Shown here: one piece after another, positions 11,901-19,447 of the stretch
Layout of the letters: each line of letters starts with the position of its first letter
Numbering within the stretch: the first letter of the stretch is position 1
Assembly (NCBI GenBank): GCA_905221605.1
Contig: CAJNDS010000458.1
Span: 50,001 to 112,000, forward strand
Reading direction: 5' to 3'
Length of the DNA stretch: 62,000 bases
Source of the DNA: Symbiodinium natans
Lineage: Eukaryota > Sar > Dinophyceae > Suessiales > Symbiodiniaceae
Notes under the pieces: model-generated
What the model saw: the letters and a program-made list of their open reading frames with translations, nothing else
What the model was told of the DNA's origin: nothing
The model's database searches: none
Translations under genes and position numbers: made by a program

Positions 11901-14735
11901 CTGGGCTCCTTCTGGCTCGTGCGACCCGGGCAGCTCTAAATGGCCATGGGGTTTAGGGGTTTAGGGTTTAGGGTTTGGGGTTTAGGGTTACGGTTTGGGG
12001 TTTAGGGTTTAGGGTTTGGGGTTTAGGGTTTGGGGTTTGGGGTTTAGGGTTAGGGTTCAGGGTTTAGGGTTTGGGGTTTAGGGTTTAGGGTTTTAGGGTT
12101 AGGGTTTAGGGTTTGGGGTTTAGGGTTTAGGGTTGAGGGTTAGGGTTTGGGGTTTAGGGTTTAGGGTTTGGGGTTTAGGGTTTGGGGTTTAGGGCTTGAG
12201 GTGTCGGGCTTGGGGTTTAGGGTTTGGGGTTTAGGGGTTAGGGATTTGGGGTTTGGGGTTTAGGGTTTAGGGTTTAGGGTTTGGGGTTTGGGTTTGGGGT
12301 TTATGGTTTGGGGTTTAGGGTTTGGGTTTCGGGGCTGAGGGGTTTAGGGGTTTAGGGGTTTCGGGGTTTCGGGTTTGGGGTTGGGGGTTTAGGGTTTCGT
12401 GCTCTTCTAACCCAAACCCTGACGTGATCAAGCCAGAAACCGGAACCCTACGCGATCTGTCGGCTTGTGGTTGTTGGCCTTTGTTTTTTTGGGGAGTGCA
12501 GGGTGTGTTTGTGTCCCGACGTTTGGAACAGCCTAAGCCGCAGCCAGTTTTCCAAGAACCCCCAAAAAACCATCCCCTGGAAACCCCAAATCCCATAAGC
12601 AAGGGGATGAGGATTCAGGATGTGTAGGTTTGCAGGGTTTAAGTCGGGTTTGTACCTTAAACGCCGTACATGCCTAGTTCCCCAAAAAAGGAGGCCCTCA
12701 AAATGGGAAGCTGTAACCCATAATCATAGTCTACTGGCTTTCAAGGTAGGGTTCAAGTTGGGTGCCCTAAACCCTAAACCCTAAACTCTAAACCCTAAAC
12801 CCTAAACCCTAAACCCTAAACCCTGAACCCTAAACCCTAAACCCTAAACCCTAAACCCTGAGGACGGAGATCTGCGACCTCGGTGCAGAAGTGGCGGCGC
12901 GGGACGAAGAGGCACCCGAGGACAAGGAGGCGCCAGTACCCTAGCAAAAAGCTGTGGGTTGGGATGCTCCCCCTTATACAAACAGTCCTTAATAGGGACT
13001 AGAGTACCCGTGACTAGAATCCTATTTAAGGACGGTTAGTACACAGGCTGTAGGGCTTCCAGAGCCAGAGCGGCAGGGCGGAATTCGGGCTTTCGAAGGT
13101 TCCGGCCAACATGATATACAGCTTCAATGCCAAAGCTCTGAGCTTCTGTACATGACGGAGGATACTCTTCAAACCCCCGGCCAGGGCCCCTGAACTTGAC
13201 ACTCTTCTCGATTCCGCTTTGCTTACCAGGGCCCCGCGCACCACTCCCGCCGGGGCGTGCCTGCGGCGCTGCACAAGGCGAGTCTTCCTTGCAGCTACGA
13301 AACCTAGGCCCTGTTGCCTTAACCCCCAAACCCTACACCGCCCAAGCCCTCAACCCAAACCGCTGAACTCACAACCCCAAACCTCCACAAGGTTGGGAAT
13401 TCTCAAGTGGGCTCTCTCTCTCTCTCTCTCTCTCGATTCAACCCCCCTTTCAGGTGAAGCCCTGCGCTCTCAGTCCTCTCAACCCAAACAAAGACCCCTC
13501 AACCCCCCCGGAGCTGTTCCCAAGCCTTGCCAGGTGGACATCAGCAGTCTGCTGCCGCGTGCCAAGATCATTATGTGGGGGTCTGCCGAGGGACTTGCGA
13601 TGTGGGACCTGCAGGGTTTAGGGTCTAGGGTATGGGCCTTAGGGGGTCTGGAAGGTTCATTGGGCTGTAGTGTCTTTTGGAGGAATTCTGTACTTATGCG
13701 GCTCAGAGTTGCCCCGGAGTTTAGACCCTCAGCACGAAAACCCTACAGAAACAGCCAAAAACCGACAAACTGAAGCCCGAACCCTGTAGACGAGGTTTTT
13801 CACCGGCGTGCTTCTGGGTGTGGCAGTTCTCGAAGCTGCGCAGGCGCGTGCCCTAGTCACCCTTGTCTCCTTCAACCCCACAAGCTCCCGAATTTCTCCA
13901 ACTTCAAACCCTCCGACACTCGTCCTCCCCTCTAAAGCCTCAACTCAAAGACCCCTAAACCCGAAACCCTAAACCCCAATCCCTAAGCCCTGAGGTCAGG
14001 TCAGAGTGATTTGGGGGTGTACGAAAGAATGGGACCCCAATATTGATCCCCAAATAGTAGGAGCCCCTTAGAATAAGGACCCCAAGAAGGAACCCCCTAC
14101 TTTCGGAAACACCCATATGAGACAGGTCCTGAGCCGATACTCCAAGTTCATGCGTGAGGTCACCTTGGACAGCTCCCTGGCTCTCCGCACATTCGGGTTT
14201 AGGGTGTAGTTTCGGCTTCAGAGGGCTAAGGCTTTATGAAGGTAAATCGGTACATGTCACGTACTCTACGTACATGTAGAGATACATAGTCTGCATATGC
14301 AGGGCTAACAGGCGTTGTAGGTGATGAGCTACTCATGCGGCGTATAATTACGAGGTTTCTGGGTTTGAAGGGTTTATCGCATGTCGACAAGCCAGGGCGC
14401 CCTGCAACTCCATAGCTTTCAACAACCCACCCTAAACCCTAAACCCTAACCCCAAAACCCTAAACCCTAACCCCTACACCCTAAACCCTAACCCCTAACC
14501 CTTAAACCCTAAATCCTAAACCCTAAACCCTGAACCCTAAACCCTAAAACCCTAAAACCCTAAACCCTAAACCCTAAACCCTAAGCTCTCAAACCCTAAG
14601 CTCTCAACCCAGATGAACTCCTCCTCTCCGGCCTCCTGGGCGTGTCGTCGGCCGTGGTCGACAACGTTCCGCTGGTGCAGGCCGAAGCCCTTCAATCCTT
14701 TAAGGGCTGAAGGTTTAGGGTTTAGGGTTTAGGGT

Positions 14736-14767
<32 letters not shown>

Positions 14768-17196
14768 GGTTTAGGGTTTAGGGTTTAGGGTTTAGGGTTC
14801 AGGGTTTAGGGTTCAGGGTTTAGGGCTGAAACCTTGTATACCTTGTACCATCGGCTAGAAACCTTAATCCCGAACACCCGAACACCCTTCAGACCCTAAA
14901 CCCTAAACCCTCATCCCTAAAACCTCCCTAAACCCTAAATCCTAAAGCCTTAGCGCTAAGCCCTAACAACCCTAAACCCTGAACCCTAATCCCGAAACCC
15001 TGCAAACCCTAAACCCTGCAAACCCTAAACCCTAAACCCTAAACCCTAAAAACCCTACCAAACCCTGTACCGTCGGTCCCAGGCTTCTATCGAGATGTTT
15101 GAGGAGCGTGCGCTTGCTGCTAAAAGCTTGAGTTCTTCGGTTCTTGGTAGGGTTTAGAGTTTAGGGTTTAGGGTTTAGGGTTTAGGGGTTTAGGGGTTTC
15201 GGGGTTTAGGGGTTTAGGGGTTTAGGGGTTTAGGGTTTAGGGTTCAGGGCTTCCTGGGTTTAGGACGGCTTAGGGTTTTTAGGGCATAAGGGCTTTTGGG
15301 ATGCAGGGGGAGGGGGGCTTAGCTGCGCGCCAGACACGTGCCCTTCTGAAGAGTCATAGGTTCCAGTGCGCAACTCTGCACGGCCTTTAGACTAGCAACT
15401 CAAATGCCCCCTTAACCCTAAAGACCCAAAGCTTAAACACCTAAAGTGAGCCCCAGACCCTAAGCTCCTAACCCTTTAGGGTTTAGGGTTTAGGGTTCGG
15501 GGTTTAGGGTTTAGGGGCTAGCTAAACTCCCCACATGCCTGAGACTCGCCAGGAGCCTGTGGACGATCCTCTTTGGCAGCTTGTCGCACTGGGGGCCGGC
15601 ACAGGTGCGGGGCGTCCCAAACGCGCAGCCAACCCCAAGCCAGGAAGACCCTAAACCCTAAACCCCAAACCCCAAAGCCAAAAGCCTAAACCCTAAACCC
15701 TAAACCCTAAACCCTAAAGCCCTAAAGCCCTAAAGCACTAAAGCCTCAAACCCTAACAGGGTTCGGGGGGGGCTGCCCAAGCCCAGCAAATGCCCACAGC
15801 CTCCAGTTCGAACGACCAAGAGATCTCCAAAGTGCGCAAGGAGCTTGTAAGGAGAGACTGCGGTTTAGGGTCTAGGGTTTAGGGTTTAGGGTTTAGGGTT
15901 TAGGGTTTAGGGTTTAGGGTTTAGGGTTTAGGGTTTAGGGTTTAGGGTTTGCGACATACCAAAAGCCCGAGACCGATTCCTGCGCTGGACGACTTCACAT
16001 CCTCAATCTTCAAACATTCCAACACCGTAAACGCAAAGCCCTGATCTCTAAGCACCGAAGCCTAAACGGCCCCAAAGCCTACCCCAAACTCCATAGCAAC
16101 GCAAGCAAAATCCCCAACACCCTCGAGCCCTAACACCCTAAAACCCCGAACGCCCTGAAAACCCTAAAGCCCTAACACCCTAAAGTACCCTAAAGCCCTA
16201 ACACCCTTAAATCCCTCAAGCCCTAACGCCCGAAAAACCCTTAACTTAAAAGCCCTAAACCCCAACCCTAAACCCTAAACATGAACCCTGAACCCTCAAA
16301 GCCCCGAACCCCTTAAACCTAAACTCCATAAACCCTAAGCCCTAAACTCCATAAAGCCCCACCTAAACCCCAACTCCATAAGCCCTAAAGCCCTAGAACT
16401 CTAAGACCCTAAAACCCTAAACCCCCTCAACCCTAAAACCCAAAACCCTAAACCCTCAACCCTAAACCCTAGAACCCTTGACTCCATAAGCCCCAAGCCA
16501 GGCGGCTCGATGCTTGCCGTCGGCAGTGTGGCAGGCGCGCCCTCACAGGGATTCTTAGGGTTTTAGGGGTTTAGGGTTTAGGGTTTTAGGGGTTTTGGGG
16601 GTTTAGGGTTTAGGGTTTAGGGTTTAGGGTTTAGGGTTTAGGGTTTAGGGTTTAGGGTTTAGGGTTTAGGGTTTAGCCTGGACTCCCTTGGGCTTCGGCT
16701 GCTGATTCTATTTTAGTGAGGGTTTAGAACTGATTGGGTTTTGGGTTTAGGGCTTGTACGGTTTAGGGTTTCGGGTTTAGGGTTTCGAGTTTATGTTTCA
16801 GAAGGTTTATTTGGTTTAGATGCCAGGGCCAAGAGTTTAGGACCTTCTAGTCTTTTTGGGTTTAGGGTTTAGGGTTCTTAGGTTCTAGGTCCAGCAGAGG
16901 TTCTGAGGTTTCGGGATCATTTTGCAGCTCTGGGCTTCGTGACGCAGGCTTTGAGTTCAGACCCAAAATTGATCCCTAAACTCATAAAACCCCGAAAGCT
17001 GCCTAAACCCTAAACCCCGAAATATTCTATGTGTTCACTTATTGGGTCAAGAGGATCATATCCTTCAGAGGGTTTTCAGGTCCATCCTAGCTAAACTCTA
17101 ACCCCCAAACCCCGAGTCCCCAAATCCCTATTGAGGGACCTCCGCCAGGCGTGACCCTGATGGGCCTGGAAGGGGTTGGCTTCCTCTGGCCACACG
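2938..17196 (+). CDS. nhaD: NhaD-type Na+/H+ antiporter gene, 23 exons, ends incomplete
   Basis: Multi-pass membrane protein exchanging Na+ for H+. In plants the homologue NHD1 sits in the chloroplast envelope; bacterial NhaD sits in the plasma membrane. About 400 residues are recovered against roughly 450-560 in the family. Seen in order: first helix [19 protein letters not shown]-like [141 protein letters not shown]. The DN and GDVTTT motifs of the ion-transporter fold are intact. All 22 exon junctions keep phase. Donors are mostly GC (18), with three GT and one GA. The extreme N-terminus (perhaps a targeting peptide) and the last C-terminal helix are missing; the latter may lie in the 17.2-20.6 kb region or its assembly gap. 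No stop codon or frameshift was needed, so the gene looks functional. Confidence 0.93.
3365..3437 (+). CDS. nhaD: NhaD exon 2
   Basis: Encodes [20 protein letters not shown] followed by VRMW, matching the family's second helix (LNKSAVALLMAV-like). Enters in phase 0, exits in phase 1 at a GC donor. The frame stays open well past the donor (to 3667), so the exon end rests on phase and homology. Confidence 0.75.
4347..4390 (+). CDS. nhaD: NhaD exon 3
   Basis: Encodes (G)[14 protein letters not shown]. Acceptor CCCAAG then GC, donor TTCGAG then GC. Flanked by a CCCTAAA array upstream and a TTTAGGG array downstream. Confidence 0.75.
4421..4530 (+). repeat. telomere-type array (TTTAGGG)n, degenerate
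   Basis: TTTAGGG units with TTGAGGG and TTTTAGGG variants, directly after NhaD exon 3. A CCCTAAA array at 4205-4318 precedes that exon. Confidence 0.9.
4868..4898. repeat. (TG)n microsatellite
   Basis: Uninterrupted TG dinucleotides within an intron. Confidence 0.95.
4969..5030 (+). CDS. nhaD: NhaD exon 4
   Basis: Encodes [20 protein letters not shown], matching the family's FFLLGAMTIVEIVDAH. Acceptor AACAG then G; donor CAT then GTGCCC. Phase 0 in, phase 2 out; joined to exon 5 it gives a gapless ESIDHMNGF. Confidence 0.85.
5240..5291 (+). CDS. nhaD: NhaD exon 5
   Basis: Encodes [17 protein letters not shown], the GFKxVT stretch of NhaD. Acceptor GCAAG then G; donor AACAAG then GC. Confidence 0.8.
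5479..5529 (+). CDS. nhaD: NhaD exon 6
   Basis: Encodes [17 protein letters not shown], the membrane helix just before the DNLTATIV motif. Acceptor GGAAG then GC; donor AGCTCG then GC; phase 0 on both sides. Confidence 0.8.
6116..6203 (+). CDS. nhaD: NhaD exon 7 with DNLTATIV motif
   Basis: Encodes [20 protein letters not shown] and [17 protein letters not shown] is a hallmark of NhaD. Acceptor AAAAG then G, donor AACG then GTTTGA. Polarity is reversed here: TTTAGGG-type upstream (6010-6090), CCCTAAA-type downstream (6208-6350). Confidence 0.88.
6208..6350 (-). repeat. degenerate CCCTAAA array
   Basis: CCCTAAA units mixed with single-base variants, following NhaD exon 7. Confidence 0.85.
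6771..6945 (-). repeat. CCCTATAAA-variant array
   Basis: Units of the form CCCTATAAA or CCTATAAA replace the heptamer here, a locally amplified variant. Confidence 0.85.
6986..7028 (+). CDS. nhaD: NhaD exon 8
   Basis: Encodes (G)[14 protein letters not shown], matching the family's [14 protein letters not shown]. Acceptor CTGAG then GC; donor AGCCC then GC. Phase 1 in, phase 2 out. Confidence 0.9.
7093..7172 (+). repeat. (TTTAGGG)n array
   Basis: Heptamers with an internal run of the octamer TTTAGGGG, after NhaD exon 8. Confidence 0.93.
7263..7369 (-). repeat. (CCCTAAA)n array
   Basis: Near-perfect array ending about 15 bases before NhaD exon 9. Confidence 0.93.
7384..7439 (+). CDS. nhaD: NhaD exon 9 with [10 protein letters not shown] motif
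   Basis: Encodes [28 protein letters not shown] is the most diagnostic NhaD motif and was the anchor for the gene. Donor CGCAG then GACGTG is a GA donor; phase 1 out fits exon 10 exactly. Confidence 0.92.
7451..7645. repeat. short tandem/inverted repeat, about 60-bp unit
   Basis: Three tandem copies of a unit carrying GGTTC, AAAGGAGGGACCC and ATATAAGGGAT, followed by an inverted partial copy (GGGTCCCT...CTCCTTA). It can fold into a long hairpin and resembles a decayed palindromic element. Confidence 0.75.
7845..7911 (-). repeat. (CCCTAAA)n array
   Basis: Array ending just before NhaD exon 10. Confidence 0.92.
7919..7989 (+). CDS. nhaD: NhaD exon 10
   Basis: Encodes (G)[23 protein letters not shown], matching the FLPSxISLxVPL helix. 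Acceptor AGCCAG then GA; donor GGCAG then GC. Flanked by CCCTAAA (5') and TTTAGGG (3'). Confidence 0.87.
8031..8200 (+). repeat. (TTTAGGG)n array with TTTTGGGG block
   Basis: Pure TTTAGGG heptamers give way to a block of TTTGGGG/TTTTGGGG units and then return to TTTAGGG. Confidence 0.93.
9342..9384 (+). CDS. nhaD: NhaD exon 11
   Basis: Encodes [15 protein letters not shown]. Acceptor AGAAG then G; donor TTTCG then GC. Joined to exon 12 it gives [14 protein letters not shown], matching VGLGSLLFVPVFKAL. The loop before it is shorter than in homologues, so a small exon between 7990 and 9341 may be missing. Confidence 0.8.
9790..9894 (-). repeat. (CCCTAAA)n array
   Basis: About 15 perfect units inside the intron between NhaD exons 11 and 12. 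Confidence 0.95.
10064..10102. mobile_element. family A palindromic element, minimal copy
   Basis: A 39-base near-perfect palindrome made of only the two ends of family A (TGGGATGTTCCCCCTT ... GGGGGGAACATCCCA). It looks like an internally deleted copy. Confidence 0.75.
10220..10251 (+). CDS. nhaD: NhaD exon 12, 32 nt
   Basis: Encodes (G)[10 protein letters not shown]. Acceptor GCCAG then GC; donor AAGATG then GC. Phase and homology fix both ends. Confidence 0.82.
10283..10394 (-). repeat. (CCCTAAA)n array
   Basis: Near-perfect array within the intron between NhaD exons 12 and 13. Confidence 0.95.
10486..10695 (+). repeat. (TTTAGGG)n array
   Basis: Long array of about 29 units in the same intron. 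With 10283-10394 it forms an inverted pair. Confidence 0.95.
10829..11415. repeat. (GTAT)n then (GTATAT)n microsatellite
   Basis: Almost 600 bases of GTAT grading into GTATAT and ATGT variants. The long Met/Tyr/Val/Cys/Ile reading frames over it are artefacts. Confidence 0.97.
11734..11856 (-). repeat. (CCCTAAA)n array
   Basis: Array with CCCGAAA and CCCTGAA variants, ending next to NhaD exon 13. Confidence 0.93.
11862..11929 (+). CDS. nhaD: NhaD exon 13 with TGLPPYLGM motif
   Basis: Encodes [20 protein letters not shown] then RPG. TGLPPYxGM is a conserved NhaD block. Acceptor TGGAG then G; donor CCCGG then GC. Arrays lie on both sides in the CCCTAAA/TTTAGGG orientation. Confidence 0.9.
11949..12395 (+). 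repeat. mixed TTTAGGG/TTTGGGG array
   Basis: Almost 450 bases of TTTAGGG alternating with TTTGGGG, degrading toward the 3' end. Confidence 0.93.
12768..12860 (-). repeat. (CCCTAAA)n array
   Basis: Array touching the acceptor of NhaD exon 14. Confidence 0.94.
12863..12929 (+). CDS. nhaD: NhaD exon 14, charged loop
   Basis: Encodes [20 protein letters not shown] then KE, a variable charged loop between helices in the family. Acceptor CTGAG then G is contributed directly by the end of the array; GC donor. Phase 2 in, phase 0 out. Confidence 0.7.
12959..13044. mobile_element. family A palindromic element, 3' end degraded
   Basis: Starts TTGGGATGCTCCCCCTTATA and runs through AACAGTCCTTAATAGGGA; the mirrored half is diverged and the closing terminus is lost. 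Confidence 0.7.
13230..13277 (+). CDS. nhaD: NhaD exon 15
   Basis: Encodes [16 protein letters not shown]; the end aligns with the family's VPQALSR. Acceptor TACCAG then GG; donor CACAAG then GC; phase 0 on both sides. Confidence 0.78.
13534..13553 (+). CDS. nhaD: NhaD exon 16, 20-nt micro-exon
   Basis: Encodes VDISSL plus two bases. Acceptor TGCCAG then G; donor CT then GC. Exons 15-16-17 read [17 protein letters not shown], aligning without gaps to the family's SRIDTQGVLFFLGILL. Confidence 0.78.
13795..13843 (+). CDS. nhaD: NhaD exon 17
   Basis: Encodes [16 protein letters not shown]. Acceptor ACGAG then G; donor GCGCAG then GC. Confidence 0.85.
14023..14119. mobile_element. family B palindromic element
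   Basis: Contains the family B landmarks GGGACCCC, CAAATAGTAGGA, CCCCTTA, AGGACCCCAA and a closing CGGAAAC, with imperfect dyad symmetry. Confidence 0.65.
14126..14186 (+). CDS. nhaD: NhaD exon 18
   Basis: Encodes [20 protein letters not shown]. Acceptor GACAG then G; donor CTCC then GC. The phase leads into exon 19, giving [20 protein letters not shown]. Confidence 0.75.
14429..14607 (-). repeat. (CCCTAAA)n array
   Basis: Array with CCCTAACC and CCCTAAAA variants before NhaD exon 19. Confidence 0.93.
14613..14680 (+). CDS. nhaD: NhaD exon 19 with DNVPLV motif
   Basis: Encodes [20 protein letters not shown] then VQ, matching the family's GVVSAIIDNVPLVAA. Acceptor CCCAG then AT; donor GTGCAG then GC. 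Confidence 0.92.
14710..14827 (+). repeat. (TTTAGGG)n array with TTGAGGG variants
   Basis: Starts 30 bases after NhaD exon 19; contains five tandem TTGAGGG units. Confidence 0.94.
14893..15065 (-). repeat. degenerate CCCTAAA array
   Basis: Array with CCCTGAA and CCCTGCAAA variants before NhaD exon 20; it pairs with 14710-14827 across the intron. Confidence 0.9.
15083..15109 (+). CDS. nhaD: NhaD exon 20, 27 nt
   Basis: Encodes ASIEMFEER. Acceptor TCCCAG then GC; donor GAGCGT then GC; phase 0 on both sides. Flanked by CCCTAAA (5') and TTTAGGG (3'). Confidence 0.75.
15148..15250 (+). repeat. TTTAGGG/TTTAGGGG array
   Basis: Heptamers followed by a block of TTTAGGGG octamers. Confidence 0.93.
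15553..15604 (+). CDS. nhaD: NhaD exon 21
   Basis: Encodes [17 protein letters not shown], matching FWQLVAYCAGTGG. Acceptor CGCCAG then G; donor ACAG then GTGCGG. Array polarity around it is reversed (TTTAGGG before, CCCTAAA after). Confidence 0.88.
15643..15757 (-). repeat. (CCCTAAA)n array
   Basis: Heptamers with CCCTAAAG variants downstream of NhaD exon 21. Confidence 0.92.
15861..15950 (+). repeat. (TTTAGGG)n array
   Basis: About 12 perfect units in the same intron. Confidence 0.95.
16125..16495 (-). repeat. degenerate CCCTAAA field
   Basis: About 370 bases of strongly diverged CCCTAAA-like units ending at NhaD exon 22; an old array. Confidence 0.85.
16502..16534 (+). CDS. nhaD: NhaD exon 22, 33 nt
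   Basis: Encodes (G)[10 protein letters not shown](G). With exon 21 it gives [16 protein letters not shown], the family's CAGTGGSMLIIGSAAG. Acceptor GCCAG then GC; donor GGCAG then GC. Confidence 0.9.
16550..16675 (+). repeat. (TTTAGGG)n array
   Basis: Begins about 15 bases after the donor of NhaD exon 22; its first part has longer variant units. Confidence 0.95.
17149..17196 (+). CDS. nhaD: NhaD exon 23, last one found
   Basis: Encodes (G)[15 protein letters not shown], matching GVAFMGMEKVDFFWY. Acceptor CGCCAG then GC. The 3' limit is a guess (GC donor after CACG), since the next exon, carrying the last helix, was not identified. Confidence 0.82.
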
Positions 17197-17258
17197 GCCA
17201 ACAAGGATTTCAGACAGGGCTTAGGAGGTGTGGGGAGGGGTTCCAGAGTTTAGGATGT

Positions 17259-17493
17259 AGGGTTTAGGGGTTTAGGGGTTTAGGGGTTTAGGGGTTTAGG
17301 GGTTTAGGGGTTTAGGGGTTTAGGGGTTTAGGGGTTTAGGGGTTTAGGGGTTTAGGGGTTTAGGGGTTTAGGGGTTTAGGGGTTTAGGGGTTTAGGGGTT
17401 TAGGTGTTTAGGGGTTTAGGGGTTTAGGGGTTTAGGGGTTTAGGGGTTTAGGGGTTTAGGGGTTTAGGGGTTTAGGGGTTTAGGGGTTTAGGG
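17259..17493 (+). repeat. (TTTAGGGG)n octamer array
   Basis: About 29 nearly identical copies of the 8-base variant TTTAGGGG with a single interruption (TTTAGGTG). It is one of the cleanest locally homogenised variants. Confidence 0.97.
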
Positions 17494-17596
17494 GTCAGGG
17501 TGTGGAGGAGTGTGCGGCGCAGGACTTAGCGCGCCTTTCTGGCGTTGAGGGCGTTCGGCGTGCCCTCAAATCACGTCGAGCCTAGCCCAACCCTCA

Positions 17597-17703
17597 CAGG
17601 CCCCCGAAAATAGGGACCCCAAACAAGACTCCGCCAATCGTCGGATTCCCTGATAAGAAGGACCCCAATAAGGTATCCCTAAATTCGGAAACTCCTATAT
17701 AAC
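17597..17703. mobile_element. family B palindromic element
   Basis: Shares GGGACCCC, CGTCGGATTCCC, AAGGACCCCAATAAGGTA and TTCGGAAAC with other copies. Confidence 0.65.
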
Positions 17704-18143
17704 ACCCAAACCCTAAGCCCCCAACCCTTGCTCTGCGAAACCTTAAACCATAACCCCCCAACCCACAAACTCCCAAACCCTAAATATAAACGAGGGCCAA
17801 GCTCTAAACCCTAAACCCTGCATTCCTAATTCCTAAATCTCTAGGCCCTATTAACCCTACATCCCTAAACCACCCATCAAAATATATAAAAAAAGAGGTC
17901 TAAACCCTAGCTATCCCTAGCTCTAAATCCTAAAACCTACATTCCTAAACGGAGGGCCTATTTTTTTGGGTCTTTTTTTTTTGGGGGGGTCTTTTTTTTT
18001 TTTTGGTCGAATGTCTTGGTTTTTCCTAAGAAAACCACCATTCCCTCCATTTTTTAAAGGATTTGATGCATTTTCGTGGTTTTTCGTACGAAAAACAGTA
18101 ATTTCTCTGTGGTTTCATAGGAAAGCGTTATTTCTGGTAGGTT

Positions 18144-18312
18144 TTAGAAGGAAAGAAGGAAAGAAAAGAAGGAAGCAAGGATGAAAGAAAGGAAGAAAAC
18201 ACGGAAGGAAGGAAGGAAGGAAGGAAGAAAGGAGGGAAGGAAGAAAGGAAGGAAGCAAGGAAGGAAGAAAGGAAGGAAGAAAGGAAGGAAGCAAGGAAGG
18301 AAGAAAGGAAGC
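18144..18312. repeat. (GAAG/GAAA)n microsatellite
   Basis: Purine-rich tract of GAAG, GAAAG and GAAGC units; reading frames over it are low complexity. Confidence 0.95.
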
Positions 18313-18602
18313 GTGCTTCGAAGCCCAAGAAACTAGTTGAAAAACATCGTGTGAGCATTGTGTTTGCAAATGGGGGGGGCTGCGCCCCCCCCAACCCCCC
18401 CGCTTTTTTTTAAGCCGTGCAGAGCGTGCTTCAAAGCCCAAGAAACTTGTTGACACCCATCATGTGAGCATTGTGTTTGCAAATGGGGGGGGGCTGCGCC
18501 CAACCCCCCCCGCTTCTTTTAAGCCGTACCAAGCGTGCTTCAAAGCCCAAGAAACTAGTTGAAAAACATCGTGTGAGCATTGTGTTTGCAAATGGGGGGG
18601 GG
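18310..18602. repeat. ~110-bp tandem repeat, three copies
   Basis: Copies start near 18310, 18424 and 18532, each with GCGTGCTTC, AAGCCCAAGAAACT, GTGAGCATTGTGTTTGC and a G-run/C-run hairpin (GGGGGGCTGCGCCC). The array runs into the assembly gap. Confidence 0.92.
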
Positions 18603-18702
18603 NNNNNNNNNNNNNNNNNNNNNNNNNNNNNNNNNNNNNNNNNNNNNNNNNNNNNNNNNNNNNNNNNNNNNNNNNNNNNNNNNNNNNNNNNNNNNNNNNN
18701 NN
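18603..18702. other. assembly gap, 100 N
   Basis: Exactly 100 N, the usual placeholder for a gap of unknown size. It breaks the ~110-bp tandem repeat, so copy number and local order are unknown. Confidence 1.
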
Positions 18703-19316
18703 ACCCCCCCCTAAACCCTAAACCGCAAGCCCAAACCCCAAGCCTTGGACCCCAACCCCCCCCCCCCCCCCTTCATTTTCAACCCTAAACCCAGCGCCAA
18801 GTGAGAGTTGAATGTGACATTCTGGCTTCAAGAACCTCAATAGACTCCATACATCTGCATTAGGGCTTAAGGCTCTAGGGCTCTGAGGACTCAATATGGG
18901 TTCCGGCTTTATGGGTTGAGGGTTTAGAGGGCTTAGTGGGTCTAGAAGGCAGGGTGGGGGAGCGAAAGTTATCTTTGTATCCGAATTCTCCTTCCTCCAC
19001 GTCCGCGGGCGGCAAGCGCAGCGTCAAGGCGCTACTCCCAACACCAGAACCCCCTGACGGCAGTGAGCCCAAAACTGTCGGCACCTTATACACCCTAAAC
19101 CCTAAACCCTAAACCCTAAACCCTAAACCCTAAACCCTCACAAAACCCTGGATGTGCCAGCCTCGATGTCGATGGCTTCCCGCGGACGGCATGCCGAAGC
19201 CAAGTTTTTGTCTGGGACCTCTCGGTAGGCCTTGCGAACACCGAGCTAGATACTTCTAGATACAAGGGATTAAGACTCGTAATCCTAAGGATGCCCAAAG
19301 AGGTTCCCCCTCAGCC

Positions 19317-19365
19317 CTAAACCCTAAACCCTAAACCCTAAACCCTAAACCCTAAACCCTAAACT
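19317..19365 (-). repeat. (CCCTAAA)n array
   Basis: Seven units; a sister array lies at 19093-19138. Confidence 0.95.
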
Positions 19366-19375
19366 GGCCCTTCTG

Positions 19376-19447
19376 CTACCTAAGGGATCTTTGAGAAGGG
19401 CCCCCAAAAAGCCAAGGGTACTACCTTAGGGGTCCAAGGTAGAGCCC
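19376..19447 (-). mobile_element. family D element, empty copy
   Basis: Reverse complement reads CTACCTTGGACCCCTAAGGT, then AGTACCCTTGGCTTTTTGGG and on to CAAAGATCC. It matches the two flanks of the array-bearing copy at 30261-30425, but without an array. Confidence 0.75.

Noticed and set aside
18115-18456. Phe/Leu/Pro/Ser-rich frames on the - strand resembling membrane segments
   Set aside because: Translations of the GAAG microsatellite and adjoining tandem repeat.
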